A stretch of 6,956 nucleotides of DNA from Acidobacteriota bacterium. Lineage in GTDB: Bacteria; Acidobacteriota; Blastocatellia; Pyrinomonadales; Pyrinomonadaceae. Of this stretch, positions 1 through 5,494 are shown one piece after another. Position numbers and translations under genes: made by a program. Below the pieces are notes generated by a model. The model was given only the letters and a program-made list of their open reading frames with translations, searched no databases and had not been told where the DNA came from. Numbering within the stretch: position 1 is the first letter of the stretch; every line of letters starts with the position of its first letter. Location of the stretch: positions 1-6,956 of the forward strand of contig JACCYR010000451.1 of assembly GCA_013696385.1 (NCBI GenBank), in the 5' to 3' direction.

Positions 1-430
1 CTTTTAAATCGTTTAAAGCCTGACATAAATCACTTTCGACAAAATTCTTTCGGGCTTCGTCAGAAAATAAAAACGCATGGCTGTAAAATCGAAGCGGATA
101 ATCTTTATCAAATTTCTCGACAAGTTCATTGCAAATCCCGACAATCGAAGTGCCATTTTTTGAATTGGCAAAATCCGCAACTGTTCGCATCCAAAAGATT
201 GTCAGCGTTTCGTGATACGGCTTTTCTACGCCCAAATCAATTTCAAATGCTTTCAAGAGATTAAAAATTCCGTCGCGCATTTTTATTAACGCTGAATCAA
301 AATCGTGATGCGAAAGATAATAAAGCGCGACGGTCAGATGTTCGGCGTGCCGCCAATCGGCGCGGGAAATCGTGCCGTTCTCAAAGCCGCGCACAAGCGT
401 GAGAATTTCGTTTTCGGTTTTGTATTTCAT
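1..430 (-). CDS. Conserved hypothetical protein, C-terminus cut by window edge
   Basis: An open frame runs leftward from an ATG at 430 and leaves the window after 143 codons without a stop. The protein starts MKYKTENEILTLV. It contains a W-R-H-A-E-H-L-T-V-A-L-Y-Y-L segment around residues 26-39 and a P-Y-H-E-T-L-T-I-F-W segment around residues 71-80. I recall this pair (tryptophan/histidine plus 'HLTVAL', then 'YHET.T.FW') from a widespread family of short bacterial proteins annotated only as hypothetical, but I cannot name a Pfam entry. It looks soluble and helical, with no signal peptide or membrane segment. A weak GGGAA lies about 7 nt before the ATG. It lies about 100 bp downstream of the P-loop gene on the same strand, with an inverted repeat between them, so co-transcription is uncertain. 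Function is unknown. Confidence 0.72.
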   Translation of the reverse strand, partial: MKYKTENEILTLVRGFENGTISRADWRHAEHLTVALYYLSHHDFDSALIKMRDGIFNLLKAFEIDLGVEKPYHETLTIFWMRTVADFANSKNGTSIVGICNELVEKFDKDYPLRFYSHAFLFSDEARKNFVESDLCQALNDLK

Positions 431-465
431 AAAAATTTCCCAACGCAAGTTTTTTGAAAAGGTTT

Positions 466-526
466 AGCCGCGAAAAAGCACAAAAACTCAAAAAATTTCT
501 TTGTGTTTTTTGTGCATCTTTGCGGC
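466..526. repeat. Imperfect inverted repeat between two minus-strand genes
   Basis: The arms 466-487 and about 504-526 are complementary over roughly 22 positions with about three mismatches. They start from AGCCGC at the outer edge and share a GCACAAAAA core. Read on the minus strand, the element resembles degenerate units of about 10 nt (CCGCAAAGAT, GCACAAAAAA). It begins two bases after the stop codon of the P-loop gene. No U-run follows it in the minus direction, so it is not a textbook intrinsic terminator. It may be a dispersed intergenic repeat that folds in the 3' untranslated RNA. Confidence 0.6.
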
Positions 527-528
527 TA

Positions 529-1062
529 TTATTTATTTAATTCAAAATGCTTAATTATTTGATTTGCCACCGTTTCGGGTGAAAGATTCATGTTGTCAAT
601 TACCAAACTTTCGCGCTCTGGCACAGGCGAAAACAAATCGTATTTTTCCAAAATTTCGTGCAAAATTTCCAGATTATTCGCCTTGTTAAATTTCAGCCGC
701 GATTTTTCTAAGACTCGCTTTTCGAGTTCTGACTTTTCACAAACAAGCAAAACAAAGCAAACTTCGCCGCCGTTATCTTCGATGGCTTTTGTTATCTTCG
801 CAACATGCGCGTCGTCGAAATCCTTCGCGTAGCAGAAAGTGTAAATCAAATTTTGTCCGACACGCGCCGCTTCCGCAACGGTTTCCACGCGAATTAAATC
901 AACGATTTTCCAAAACGGTTTTGTGCCAAACTCAAAAACCGGCTCAATGCAATCAATGCTCAAATGATTGTGAAACACTTTGAAATTGGTCTGTCGGGCT
1001 ATTTCGCCTGCGACGGTTAATTTCCCAACCGCCGGTGCGCCGTAGATAAAAATCAGTTTCAT
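529..1062 (-). CDS. P-loop kinase-like ATP-binding protein, 177 aa
   Basis: The protein opens with a beta strand and Walker A loop, M-K-L-I-F-I-Y-G-A-P-A-V-G-K-L-T-V (GxPxxGK[LT], residues 8-15). This is typical of small P-loop nucleoside/shikimate-kinase-like proteins of the AAA_33/zeta-toxin-like group. A conserved F-H-N-H-L segment follows near residue 30. Later parts include an L-V-C-E-K-S-E-L-E-K-R-V-type lid region and a C-terminal helix ending N-Q-I-I-K-H-F-E-L-N-K. The frame is open 38 codons further upstream, but the internal ATG at 1062 is chosen. It has an AAGGGA ribosome-binding site about 8 nt ahead, and the Walker strand normally sits at the extreme N-terminus in this group. The substrate cannot be read from sequence; such proteins are often labelled ATP-binding protein or shikimate kinase without biochemical proof. 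It is cytoplasmic, with no membrane segments. It lies 120 bp downstream of the HNH gene on the same strand. Confidence 0.85.
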   Translation of the reverse strand: MKLIFIYGAPAVGKLTVAGEIARQTNFKVFHNHLSIDCIEPVFEFGTKPFWKIVDLIRVETVAEAARVGQNLIYTFCYAKDFDDAHVAKITKAIEDNGGEVCFVLLVCEKSELEKRVLEKSRLKFNKANNLEILHEILEKYDLFSPVPERESLVIDNMNLSPETVANQIIKHFELNK

Positions 1063-1123
1063 ACAAATTCCCTTTTGTAAATTTATATGACAATTAAGGC
1101 AATAGATTTGAGAAAACAAATTG

Positions 1124-1179
1124 AAAAAAACGAGCATATTCGGATTGCGGAAAACGGTTTTATTCGATTTCCACAATCC
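1124..1179 (-). terminator. Hairpin with distant U-run after the HNH gene
   Basis: Positions 1142-1153 and 1168-1179 form a 12-bp stem with one G-U wobble and a 14-nt loop, starting four bases after the HNH stop codon. On the minus strand a run of seven T (1124-1130) follows, but only after an 11-nt gap. It could be a weak intrinsic terminator or an RNA-stabilising hairpin; the gap makes the terminator call uncertain. Confidence 0.42.
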
Positions 1180-1182
1180 AAA

Positions 1183-1737
1183 TTAGGCAGCGATTTTCTG
1201 CTCAACCTCAAACTCTTCCATAAAGAGATATTTCTTCCATTCGGGTTTTGATTCGGCGTAATGGCAGAGCAAAACGCGGTCGAGTCCGATGCTCAAATAT
1301 CTTTGCGGAGTCAGAAGTGGCATTCTCGCTTGTTCGGGCGTGCGGTTTCCTTTGCGTTGATTGCATTTAACACAAGCCGTCGCCAGATTTTGCGGAGTGC
1401 TTTCGCCGCCTTGCGCCCGCGGCAAAATATGGTCAAGCGTCAAATCCGCCGCGTGTTTGTGGTCGCCGCAGTATTGACAGCGATATTTGTCGCGGATATA
1501 AATTCGCGCCCGTTTCATCGTCGTCTCGTTGCGTTTGCGATGAATGTTGACGTAAGTTCGCAAGCGAATAACGCTCGGAACTTTGATAGTTTGCGACGGC
1601 GAGCGCAAAACATTCGCGCCGTCATTTTCCTCGACGAAAACTTTTCCGCGAAACCACATACAAACCGCCCGCGCCACGCCAACCGTGCCGAGCGGTTCAT
1701 ATGAAAAGTTCAAAAGTAGAACTCGACCTGTTATCAA
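1183..1737 (-). CDS. Stand-alone HNH endonuclease domain protein, 184 aa
   Basis: The N-terminal part (R-V-L-L-L-N-F-S-Y-E-P-L, then A-R-A-V-C-M-W-F-R-G-K-V near residues 22-33) is the typical lead-in of the widespread bacterial HNH family with COG1403-like architecture. The HNH core has C87-x2-C90, the D102-H103 pair with L-P-R-A-Q-G-G, N117, and C122-x2-C125-N126 followed by K-G. The four cysteines form the structural zinc site, and H103/N117/N126 form the beta-beta-alpha metal nuclease motif. All expected residues are present, so it should be an active metal-dependent DNA nuclease, but the biological substrate of this family is not established. The start is a TTG at 1737, supported by a strong AGGAGGT seven bases upstream and by the fit of residues 5-16 to the family N-terminus. 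It is not part of a visible restriction or phage cassette. Confidence 0.9.
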   Translation of the reverse strand: MITGRVLLLNFSYEPLGTVGVARAVCMWFRGKVFVEENDGANVLRSPSQTIKVPSVIRLRTYVNIHRKRNETTMKRARIYIRDKYRCQYCGDHKHAADLTLDHILPRAQGGESTPQNLATACVKCNQRKGNRTPEQARMPLLTPQRYLSIGLDRVLLCHYAESKPEWKKYLFMEEFEVEQKIAA

Positions 1738-1744
1738 TGGAATT

Positions 1745-1751
1745 ACCTCCT
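1745..1751 (-). promoter_or_regulatory. Ribosome-binding site that fixes the TTG start of the HNH gene
   Basis: The minus strand reads AGGAGGT, a near-perfect anti-16S match, 7 nt before the TTG codon at 1737. No ATG or GTG lies at a suitable distance in this frame, so the rare TTG start is well supported. Confidence 0.85.
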
Positions 1752-1770
1752 GTTTTTCGTATTTGTTTTA

Positions 1771-1829
1771 AGTTCCGACTTTAGTCGGCGAAATCGTGAA
1801 TTGTTCCAATGCCGACTAAAGTCGGAACT
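1771..1829. repeat. Perfect 19-bp inverted repeat with palindromic arms (REP/BIME-like)
   Basis: The left arm AGTTCCGACTTTAGTCGGC (1771-1789) and right arm GCCGACTAAAGTCGGAACT (1811-1829) are exact reverse complements around a 21-nt centre. Each arm also contains its own small palindrome, CCGAC-TTTA-GTCGG at 1775-1788 and its complement at 1812-1825. The DNA or RNA can therefore fold either as one long hairpin or as two small ones. This is the arrangement of paired REP sequences (BIMEs). On the plus strand AAAATTTTTT follows, but no plus-strand gene precedes it. On the minus strand it lies 20 bases upstream of the HNH ribosome-binding site and may be part of that leader. Confidence 0.8.
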
Positions 1830-2016
1830 CAAAATTTTTTGCGAATAAATTTTATGTGTAAATAAATACAAATCAGATGTTATCGCAATATATTGTGGAA
1901 ACCGTGAACAACCGCCATTATTTTAGACGATAATTATCTGTTTTGTATATGAAATTTTTGTTAAAGTTGAAATTTCGTTGATAATGCAAGATTTTAATTT
2001 ATATTTGTATAAAGCG
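1830..2016. other. AT-rich non-coding stretch, no gene seen
   Basis: Together with the flanking repeats this forms a gap of about 370 bases between the HNH gene and rtcB. All frames are broken by stops. It is strongly AT-rich and holds two short perfect palindromes, CAATATATTG at 1886-1895 and GATAATTATC at 1929-1938. It must contain the promoter of the minus-strand HNH gene, but no convincing -35/-10 pair stands out. Confidence 0.5.
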
Positions 2017-2103
2017 AAAAAAAAATTTAACCACAGATTACCACAGATAAACGCAGATGAAATCACGAAAAATCTAGGTTAATTTGTATCTACCTGTGAT
2101 TAA
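2017..2103 (-). terminator. rtcB terminator built from an imperfect palindromic repeat
   Basis: Arms 2027-2058 and 2072-2103 are imperfect reverse complements (about two thirds of 32 positions match) around a 13-nt loop. The plus-strand left arm consists of three degenerate 10-nt units, CCACAGATTA, CCACAGATAA and ACGCAGATGA. On the minus strand the structure starts five bases after the rtcB stop and is followed by a run of nine T (complement of 2017-2025), as in an intrinsic terminator. The ACCACAGAT-type unit resembles dispersed intergenic repeats common in several bacterial phyla, so it is probably a repeat element serving as terminator. Confidence 0.65.
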
Positions 2104-2107
2104 AAAA

Positions 2108-3745
2108 TTACCCTTTTACACAAACGACTTGCTTCAATTCCGCCACGACTTCAACAAGGTCGCTTTGGTTTCGCATAACTTCGTCAATGTCCTTGTATGC
2201 ACCCGGAATTTCGTCAATCACGCCTGCGTCTTTGCGGCATTCGACGCCTGCCGTTTGACGTTCCAAATCCTCGCGCGTGAACGCCTTTTTCGCCGCCGTG
2301 CGCGACATCTTGCGTCCCGCGCCGTGCGAGCAGGAATTGAACGATTGCGGATTTCCCAAGCCTTTGATGATGAACGATTTCGCGCCCATCGAGCCGGGAA
2401 TAATTCCGTAGCGTCCGGTTTCGGCGTTGATTGCGCCTTTGCGCGTGATGAAAATGTCTTCGCCGTAGTGATGCTCAAGACTACAATAATTATGATGGCA
2501 ATTAACCGTAATCTCCGGCTCGAACGCTTCGCCGCCTGAGAACATTCGATTGAATTGCACGAGCAGACGTTTCATCATAATTTCGCGGTTCTTCATCGCG
2601 TAGCCTTGCGCCCATTCCAAATCGTGCCAGTAATCTTGGAACTCTTTTGTTCCTTGAATAAAGTATGCAAGATTCGGGTCGGGCAGTTCCGAAAGGCGAT
2701 GAAGCTGTTTCGCTGTTTCGATATGGCGAGATGCGATTTCATTACCGATATTGCGCGAGCCGGAATGAAGCATCAGCCAGAGGTTATCTTCGGTATCAAG
2801 GCAAACTTCACAAAAATGATTTCCGCCGCCGAGCGTTCCGAGTTGTTTCATCGCCTTTGATTTTCGGTGCTGCACGCCGTTGTGCAATTTATCAAATTCT
2901 CTCCAGCCGTTCCAATAATTGGATTCGTCAACCGCTTCTTTGTGTTCGTTGAAACCGACCGGAATCGTGCGTTCGATTTGATGACGCAAATCTTTTAATT
3001 TACCTTCTAAAATTACACTTTTAAAAGGCGTTTTGACCGCCATCATTCCGCAGTTGTGAACGAAAACTCCGGCTTCCAGAGCGAAATTGTGATATTTGGG
3101 AACGGTCAGGCAATAAACCTCTTCGCGCTCGGCAATCGGTTCGACGGAAACGACTTTGTGGTTATGCGCCGTCAAATAATTTTGCTCAACTTCAACGAAG
3201 CCGTCTTTGTCTTTTTGCGAATAAAAAGGCATCAGCGATTCGCCCGCTTTCAAATTTTTTGCTTCGACAAAACTTCCGCCACAAAGCATAAACTCGTGGT
3301 CAGGTGTGCAGCGAATTTCTTCGCCGTTATCAAGCACGACTTTGACGAGTTTTGCGTTTGCGCGGGTTTTCTTCGAGGTTGCTTTTGCGGCAACGATTTT
3401 TCCACTTTCCGTACAGGCATAAACGATAATTTCCTTATCGCTTTCAGCTAACTCTTTCAGCGAATAAGATTTTCCATCAACTAATGGAACAAGCGTATCA
3501 CCCGTAAAGCAGCCAATGTCAACGCCGACAGTTGCCGGAATCACCGCATCTTTTGTGGCGATGACCGAGCCGACCATTGACCCGATGCCGAGATGCGCGT
3601 CGGGCATCACGGCAACGTGCTTGAAAAGACACGGCAGACGCGAAACGTTTCGCAGCATATTTTGTTCGTCAAGCGACAAATCGTGGTTGACCCACGCGAG
3701 AATATCGGCTTTTGCGCCCGATATATTTAGTTTGTTGTATGGCAT
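2108..3745 (-). CDS. rtcB: RtcB RNA-splicing ligase precursor containing an intein, 545 aa (392 aa mature)
   Basis: RtcB is a GTP- and Mn-dependent ligase that joins RNA 2',3'-cyclic phosphate or 3'-phosphate ends to 5'-OH ends in RNA repair. Removing residues 79-231 gives a 392-residue protein, close to E. coli RtcB (408). N-extein marks are F-K-H-V-A-V-M-P-D-A-H-L-G near residues 41-53 and V-G-V-D-I-G at 73-78. C-extein marks are C232-G-M-M-A, G-G-G-N-H-F at 306-311, H327-S-G-S-R, C-H-H-N-Y at 416-420, and S-C-S-H474-G-A-G-R. H474 corresponds to the guanylylated histidine. The end V-E-C-R-K-D-A and V-C-V-K-G matches the family C-terminus exactly in style. D76, C232, H310, H327 and H418 are the expected metal ligands. 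The ATG at 3745 has AAGGAGG four bases ahead. It lies 21 bp behind thiL on the same strand, so they are probably one operon. No archease, RtcA or RtcR gene is visible. Confidence 0.96.
   Translation of the reverse strand: MPYNKLNISGAKADILAWVNHDLSLDEQNMLRNVSRLPCLFKHVAVMPDAHLGIGSMVGSVIATKDAVIPATVGVDIGCFTGDTLVPLVDGKSYSLKELAESDKEIIVYACTESGKIVAAKATSKKTRANAKLVKVVLDNGEEIRCTPDHEFMLCGGSFVEAKNLKAGESLMPFYSQKDKDGFVEVEQNYLTAHNHKVVSVEPIAEREEVYCLTVPKYHNFALEAGVFVHNCGMMAVKTPFKSVILEGKLKDLRHQIERTIPVGFNEHKEAVDESNYWNGWREFDKLHNGVQHRKSKAMKQLGTLGGGNHFCEVCLDTEDNLWLMLHSGSRNIGNEIASRHIETAKQLHRLSELPDPNLAYFIQGTKEFQDYWHDLEWAQGYAMKNREIMMKRLLVQFNRMFSGGEAFEPEITVNCHHNYCSLEHHYGEDIFITRKGAINAETGRYGIIPGSMGAKSFIIKGLGNPQSFNSCSHGAGRKMSRTAAKKAFTREDLERQTAGVECRKDAGVIDEIPGAYKDIDEVMRNQSDLVEVVAELKQVVCVKG
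3053..3511 (-). other. Mini-intein in RtcB, 153 residues, no homing endonuclease
   Basis: Precursor residues 79-231 interrupt the invariant V-G-V-D-I-G-C-G-M core of RtcB. Block A is C79-F-T-G-D-T-L-V. Block B is C-T147-P-D-H150-E-F-M-L, with the conserved T-x-x-H. Block F is V-Y-C212-L-T-V-P-K-Y-H219-N-F. Block G is G-V-F-V-H230-N231, followed by C232 (+1). Cys1, block-B TxxH, terminal His-Asn and +1 Cys are the full set for class 1 self-splicing, so activity is expected. There is no LAGLIDADG or HNH insertion between blocks B and F, so it is a mini-intein that cannot home by itself. The +1 residue is the RtcB active-site cysteine. Base composition looks like the flanking extein, suggesting long residence. 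Confidence 0.95.
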
Positions 3746-3766
3746 AGTTCCTCCTTGAATATAAGT

Positions 3767-4726
3767 TTAAAAATGCCGAAAGCCTTCGGGATCTAGAATC
3801 CGAGTTTCATCTTTTGAAATAAACTCAATGGTTTCAGCGTTTTTCGTGATTTCTCCGATATGGGTAAAAATATAATTCTCTGACTCGTTTTGCAAGCCGA
3901 AGATTTTTTTTTGATTCTTTGGATTTGCCGTGAAAAGCAACTCGAAATCTTCGCCGCCGTTAAGGGCAAAATCTAAAAAGTCGAAATTTTCGAGCAAATT
4001 TTTATCAATCGGAATCTTTTCAGCGTAAATTTTTGCGCCGACTTTGCTTTCTTGGCAAATATGAATCAAATCCGATGAAAGACTGTCGCTCAAATCAATC
4101 ATTGAGGTTGCCAGATTTTTCTCACTCAAAATTTGTCCGATTTCAACTTGCGGATCCGGTGCAAGTTGACGTAAAAGCAAATTTTTATGTTGCGTATTTT
4201 TCAAACTTTCGCCGTTTTCTAATAATTGCAAACCTGCTGCCGCGCCGCCGAGTTCGCCCGTAACAAAAATCAAATCATTCGGTTGCGCAGTTGAGCGCAA
4301 AATCGCTTTACCTTTTTTGATTTCGCCCGCAATAATCGAATCAATCACGATTTTATCAGGCGTTTTGGAAACATCGCCGCCGACGAGTTCAATGCCGAAT
4401 TTTTCCGCCAAAGCAAACCAACCGTCATAAAATTTTTCGACAAAATCGGTTTTCCAAACTTGCGCGGGAATTCCAACCGAAAGCATCGCCCAAACAGGTT
4501 TTGCGCCCATCGCGGCAACATCGGAAAGCGAAACCGCCAACGCTTTGTGTCCGAGAAATTCGGGCTTTGCCCACTCCAGCCGAAAATCAATATCTTCAAC
4601 GAGCAAATCTGTCGTTATTACCAAATCCGTGCGCGAATCTTTTGGCAAAACCGCGCAATCATCGCCGATTTTTGATAAAATGGAACGTCCGCGAATTTTG
4701 CTGATAAAATCAAATTCTGATTTCAT
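3767..4726 (-). CDS. thiL: Thiamine-monophosphate kinase, 319 aa
   Basis: ThiL phosphorylates thiamine monophosphate with ATP to give thiamine diphosphate, the last step of cofactor synthesis. Family motifs in order are I-G-D-D-C-A-V near residue 20, T-T-D-L-L-V-E-D-I-D-F at 38-48, K-A-L-A-V-S-L-S-D-V-A-A-M-G-A at 61-75, V-G-G-D at 115-118, the D-L-S-D-S-L-S-S-D-L helix at 211-220, N-G-G-E-D-F-E-L-L-F at 256-265, and the end G-F-R-H-F. Length is normal for the family. One deviation is S215, where most members have Gly in S-D-G-L. The start is set by the family N-terminus; no clear Shine-Dalgarno sequence precedes the ATG. It is the first gene of a probable thiL-rtcB operon and is divergent from merR across only 85 bp. 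Confidence 0.95.
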   Translation of the reverse strand: MKSEFDFISKIRGRSILSKIGDDCAVLPKDSRTDLVITTDLLVEDIDFRLEWAKPEFLGHKALAVSLSDVAAMGAKPVWAMLSVGIPAQVWKTDFVEKFYDGWFALAEKFGIELVGGDVSKTPDKIVIDSIIAGEIKKGKAILRSTAQPNDLIFVTGELGGAAAGLQLLENGESLKNTQHKNLLLRQLAPDPQVEIGQILSEKNLATSMIDLSDSLSSDLIHICQESKVGAKIYAEKIPIDKNLLENFDFLDFALNGGEDFELLFTANPKNQKKIFGLQNESENYIFTHIGEITKNAETIEFISKDETRILDPEGFRHF

Positions 4727-4736
4727 AAAAAATTAA

Positions 4737-4765
4737 TTGACACAAACCTGCTAAATACTTACAAT
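4737..4765 (+). promoter_or_regulatory. Sigma70-type promoter of merR
   Basis: TTGACA (4737-4742, perfect -35) is followed after exactly 17 nt by TACAAT (4760-4765, five of six matches to TATAAT). Transcription would start near 4772, giving a leader of about 40 nt before the ATG at 4812. The -35 box lies only about 10 bp from the thiL start codon, so thiL and merR must share or overlap control DNA. Confidence 0.8.
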
Positions 4766-4798
4766 GTCGGCGGCGGAATTTATAAAAAACATTAACAC

Positions 4799-4805
4799 AA
4801 AGAGG
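4799..4805 (+). promoter_or_regulatory. Ribosome-binding site that decides the merR start
   Basis: AAAGAGG lies 6 nt before the ATG at 4812. The upstream in-frame ATG at 4764 has no such site and overlaps the -10 box, so this site selects 4812. Confidence 0.75.
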
Positions 4806-4811
4806 CTTAAA

Positions 4812-5339
4812 ATGGGACAACCAGCAGTTGCGATACCTGAGAAAATATTCTTTAAAATCGGCGAAGTGTGCGACATTGTTGAAGTGCAAGCGCACGTTCT
4901 TCGTTATTGGGAAACCGAATTTTCGATGCTTTCACCGCAAAAAAATCGTTCAGGGCAACGCAGCTATCGGCGGCGTGATGTGGAAATCGCGCTTCGCATC
5001 AAAGAACTTCTTTATGAAGAACTTTATACGACTGCCGGAGCGCGAAAAAGATTGCAAAGCGAGATGCGCGAAACCAGCCGTTTGAAAATTGTCCATTCCG
5101 AACCCGCAAAAAAGGAAACTTTTATTAAAGAAGTTAAAGCTCCCGAATCGATTGCAGAAGATTTAATTGAAAAAGATTATGAGAAAGAATTTGACGAAAT
5201 CGAAGGTTTTGGGGAAATTGGATTGGTCGAATTAGACGAAGAACGCCGCGAGGCTTTAACCAATCTCGCCGCGCAGCTGCTTGAACTGCGCGAAATGCTT
5301 AAAATTAACAAATCCGAAGCGGCGCAAAGAAAATACTGA
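4812..5339 (+). CDS. MerR-family transcriptional regulator, 175 aa
   Basis: An N-terminal winged-helix DNA-binding domain spans about residues 12-82: F-F-K-I-G-E-V, then H-V-L-R-Y-W-E-T-E-F, then R-S-G-Q-R-S-Y-R-R-R-D-V, and I-K-E-L-L-Y-E-E-L-Y-T-T-A-G-A-R-K-R-L. This is the subfamily of small MerR-like proteins that in many proteobacteria lie next to a proline tRNA, often after pheT-ihfA; here too a tRNA-Pro follows. The remainder is charged. Residues about 98-140 are Glu/Lys-rich, and 141-166 look like an amphipathic helix that may form the dimer coiled coil. There is no cysteine cluster for metal sensing and no ligand domain, so the signal is unknown. An in-frame ATG 16 codons upstream is rejected because it lies inside the -10 box. 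Confidence 0.9.
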   Translation: MGQPAVAIPEKIFFKIGEVCDIVEVQAHVLRYWETEFSMLSPQKNRSGQRSYRRRDVEIALRIKELLYEELYTTAGARKRLQSEMRETSRLKIVHSEPAKKETFIKEVKAPESIAEDLIEKDYEKEFDEIEGFGEIGLVELDEERREALTNLAAQLLELREMLKINKSEAAQRKY

Positions 5340-5375
5340 AAACCAGTAGAGAGTCGAGAGATTTGAAACTTGAAT

Positions 5376-5404
5376 TTGACAATCAATCAAATCGTTCCTA
5401 ATCT
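5376..5404 (+). promoter_or_regulatory. Probable promoter of the proline tRNA
   Basis: A perfect TTGACA (5376-5381) is followed after 17 nt by TAATCT (5399-5404), a weak -10 with three of six matches. Initiation would fall near 5411, a few bases before the tRNA 5' end at 5416. The tRNA may also be read through from merR, as no terminator lies between them. Confidence 0.5.
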
Positions 5405-5415
5405 GAATAGGTTGA

Positions 5416-5489
5416 CGGGACGTAGCGCAGCCTGGTAGCGCGCTTCCTTGGGGTGGAAGAGGTCGTGAGTTCAAATCTCGCCGTCCTGA
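5416..5489 (+). tRNA. tRNA-Pro with anticodon GGG
   Basis: The full cloverleaf can be drawn. The acceptor stem pairs CGGGACG (5416-5422) with CGTCCTG (5482-5488), with one G-U pair. The D stem is GCGC/GCGC (5425-5428 with 5438-5441). The anticodon stem is CTTCC/GGAAG (5443-5447 with 5455-5459), with loop TTGGGGT and anticodon GGG at 5450-5452. The T arm is GTGAG/CTCGC with loop TTCAAAT, and the discriminator is A at 5489. The 3' CCA is not encoded and must be added by the nucleotidyltransferase. It reads CCC and CCU codons. It lies 76 bp after merR. Confidence 0.97.
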
Positions 5490-5494
5490 AAGTA

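Noticed and set aside
1063..1176. 38-residue N-terminal extension of the P-loop protein
   Set aside because: The internal ATG at 1062 has a good ribosome-binding site, and the extension places unrelated residues before the Walker strand and overlaps the hairpin after the HNH gene.
1183..1737. The HNH gene near an endonuclease-free intein as a trans-acting homing partner
   Set aside because: The HNH protein belongs to a common stand-alone chromosomal family, has its own ribosome-binding site and is separated from rtcB by a terminator and 370 bp. Nothing ties its target to the rtcB site.
1886..1938. Two 10-bp palindromes, CAATATATTG and GATAATTATC, as operators
   Set aside because: Short AT-only style palindromes are expected by chance in such AT-rich DNA and no promoter is positioned against them.
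2031..2060. Short CRISPR-like array of three 10-nt units
   Set aside because: The units are directly adjacent without spacers, degenerate, and part of a palindrome.
4764..4811. Longer merR start at 4764
   Set aside because: This ATG overlaps the -10 box and lacks a ribosome-binding site; 4812 has AAAGAGG at proper spacing.
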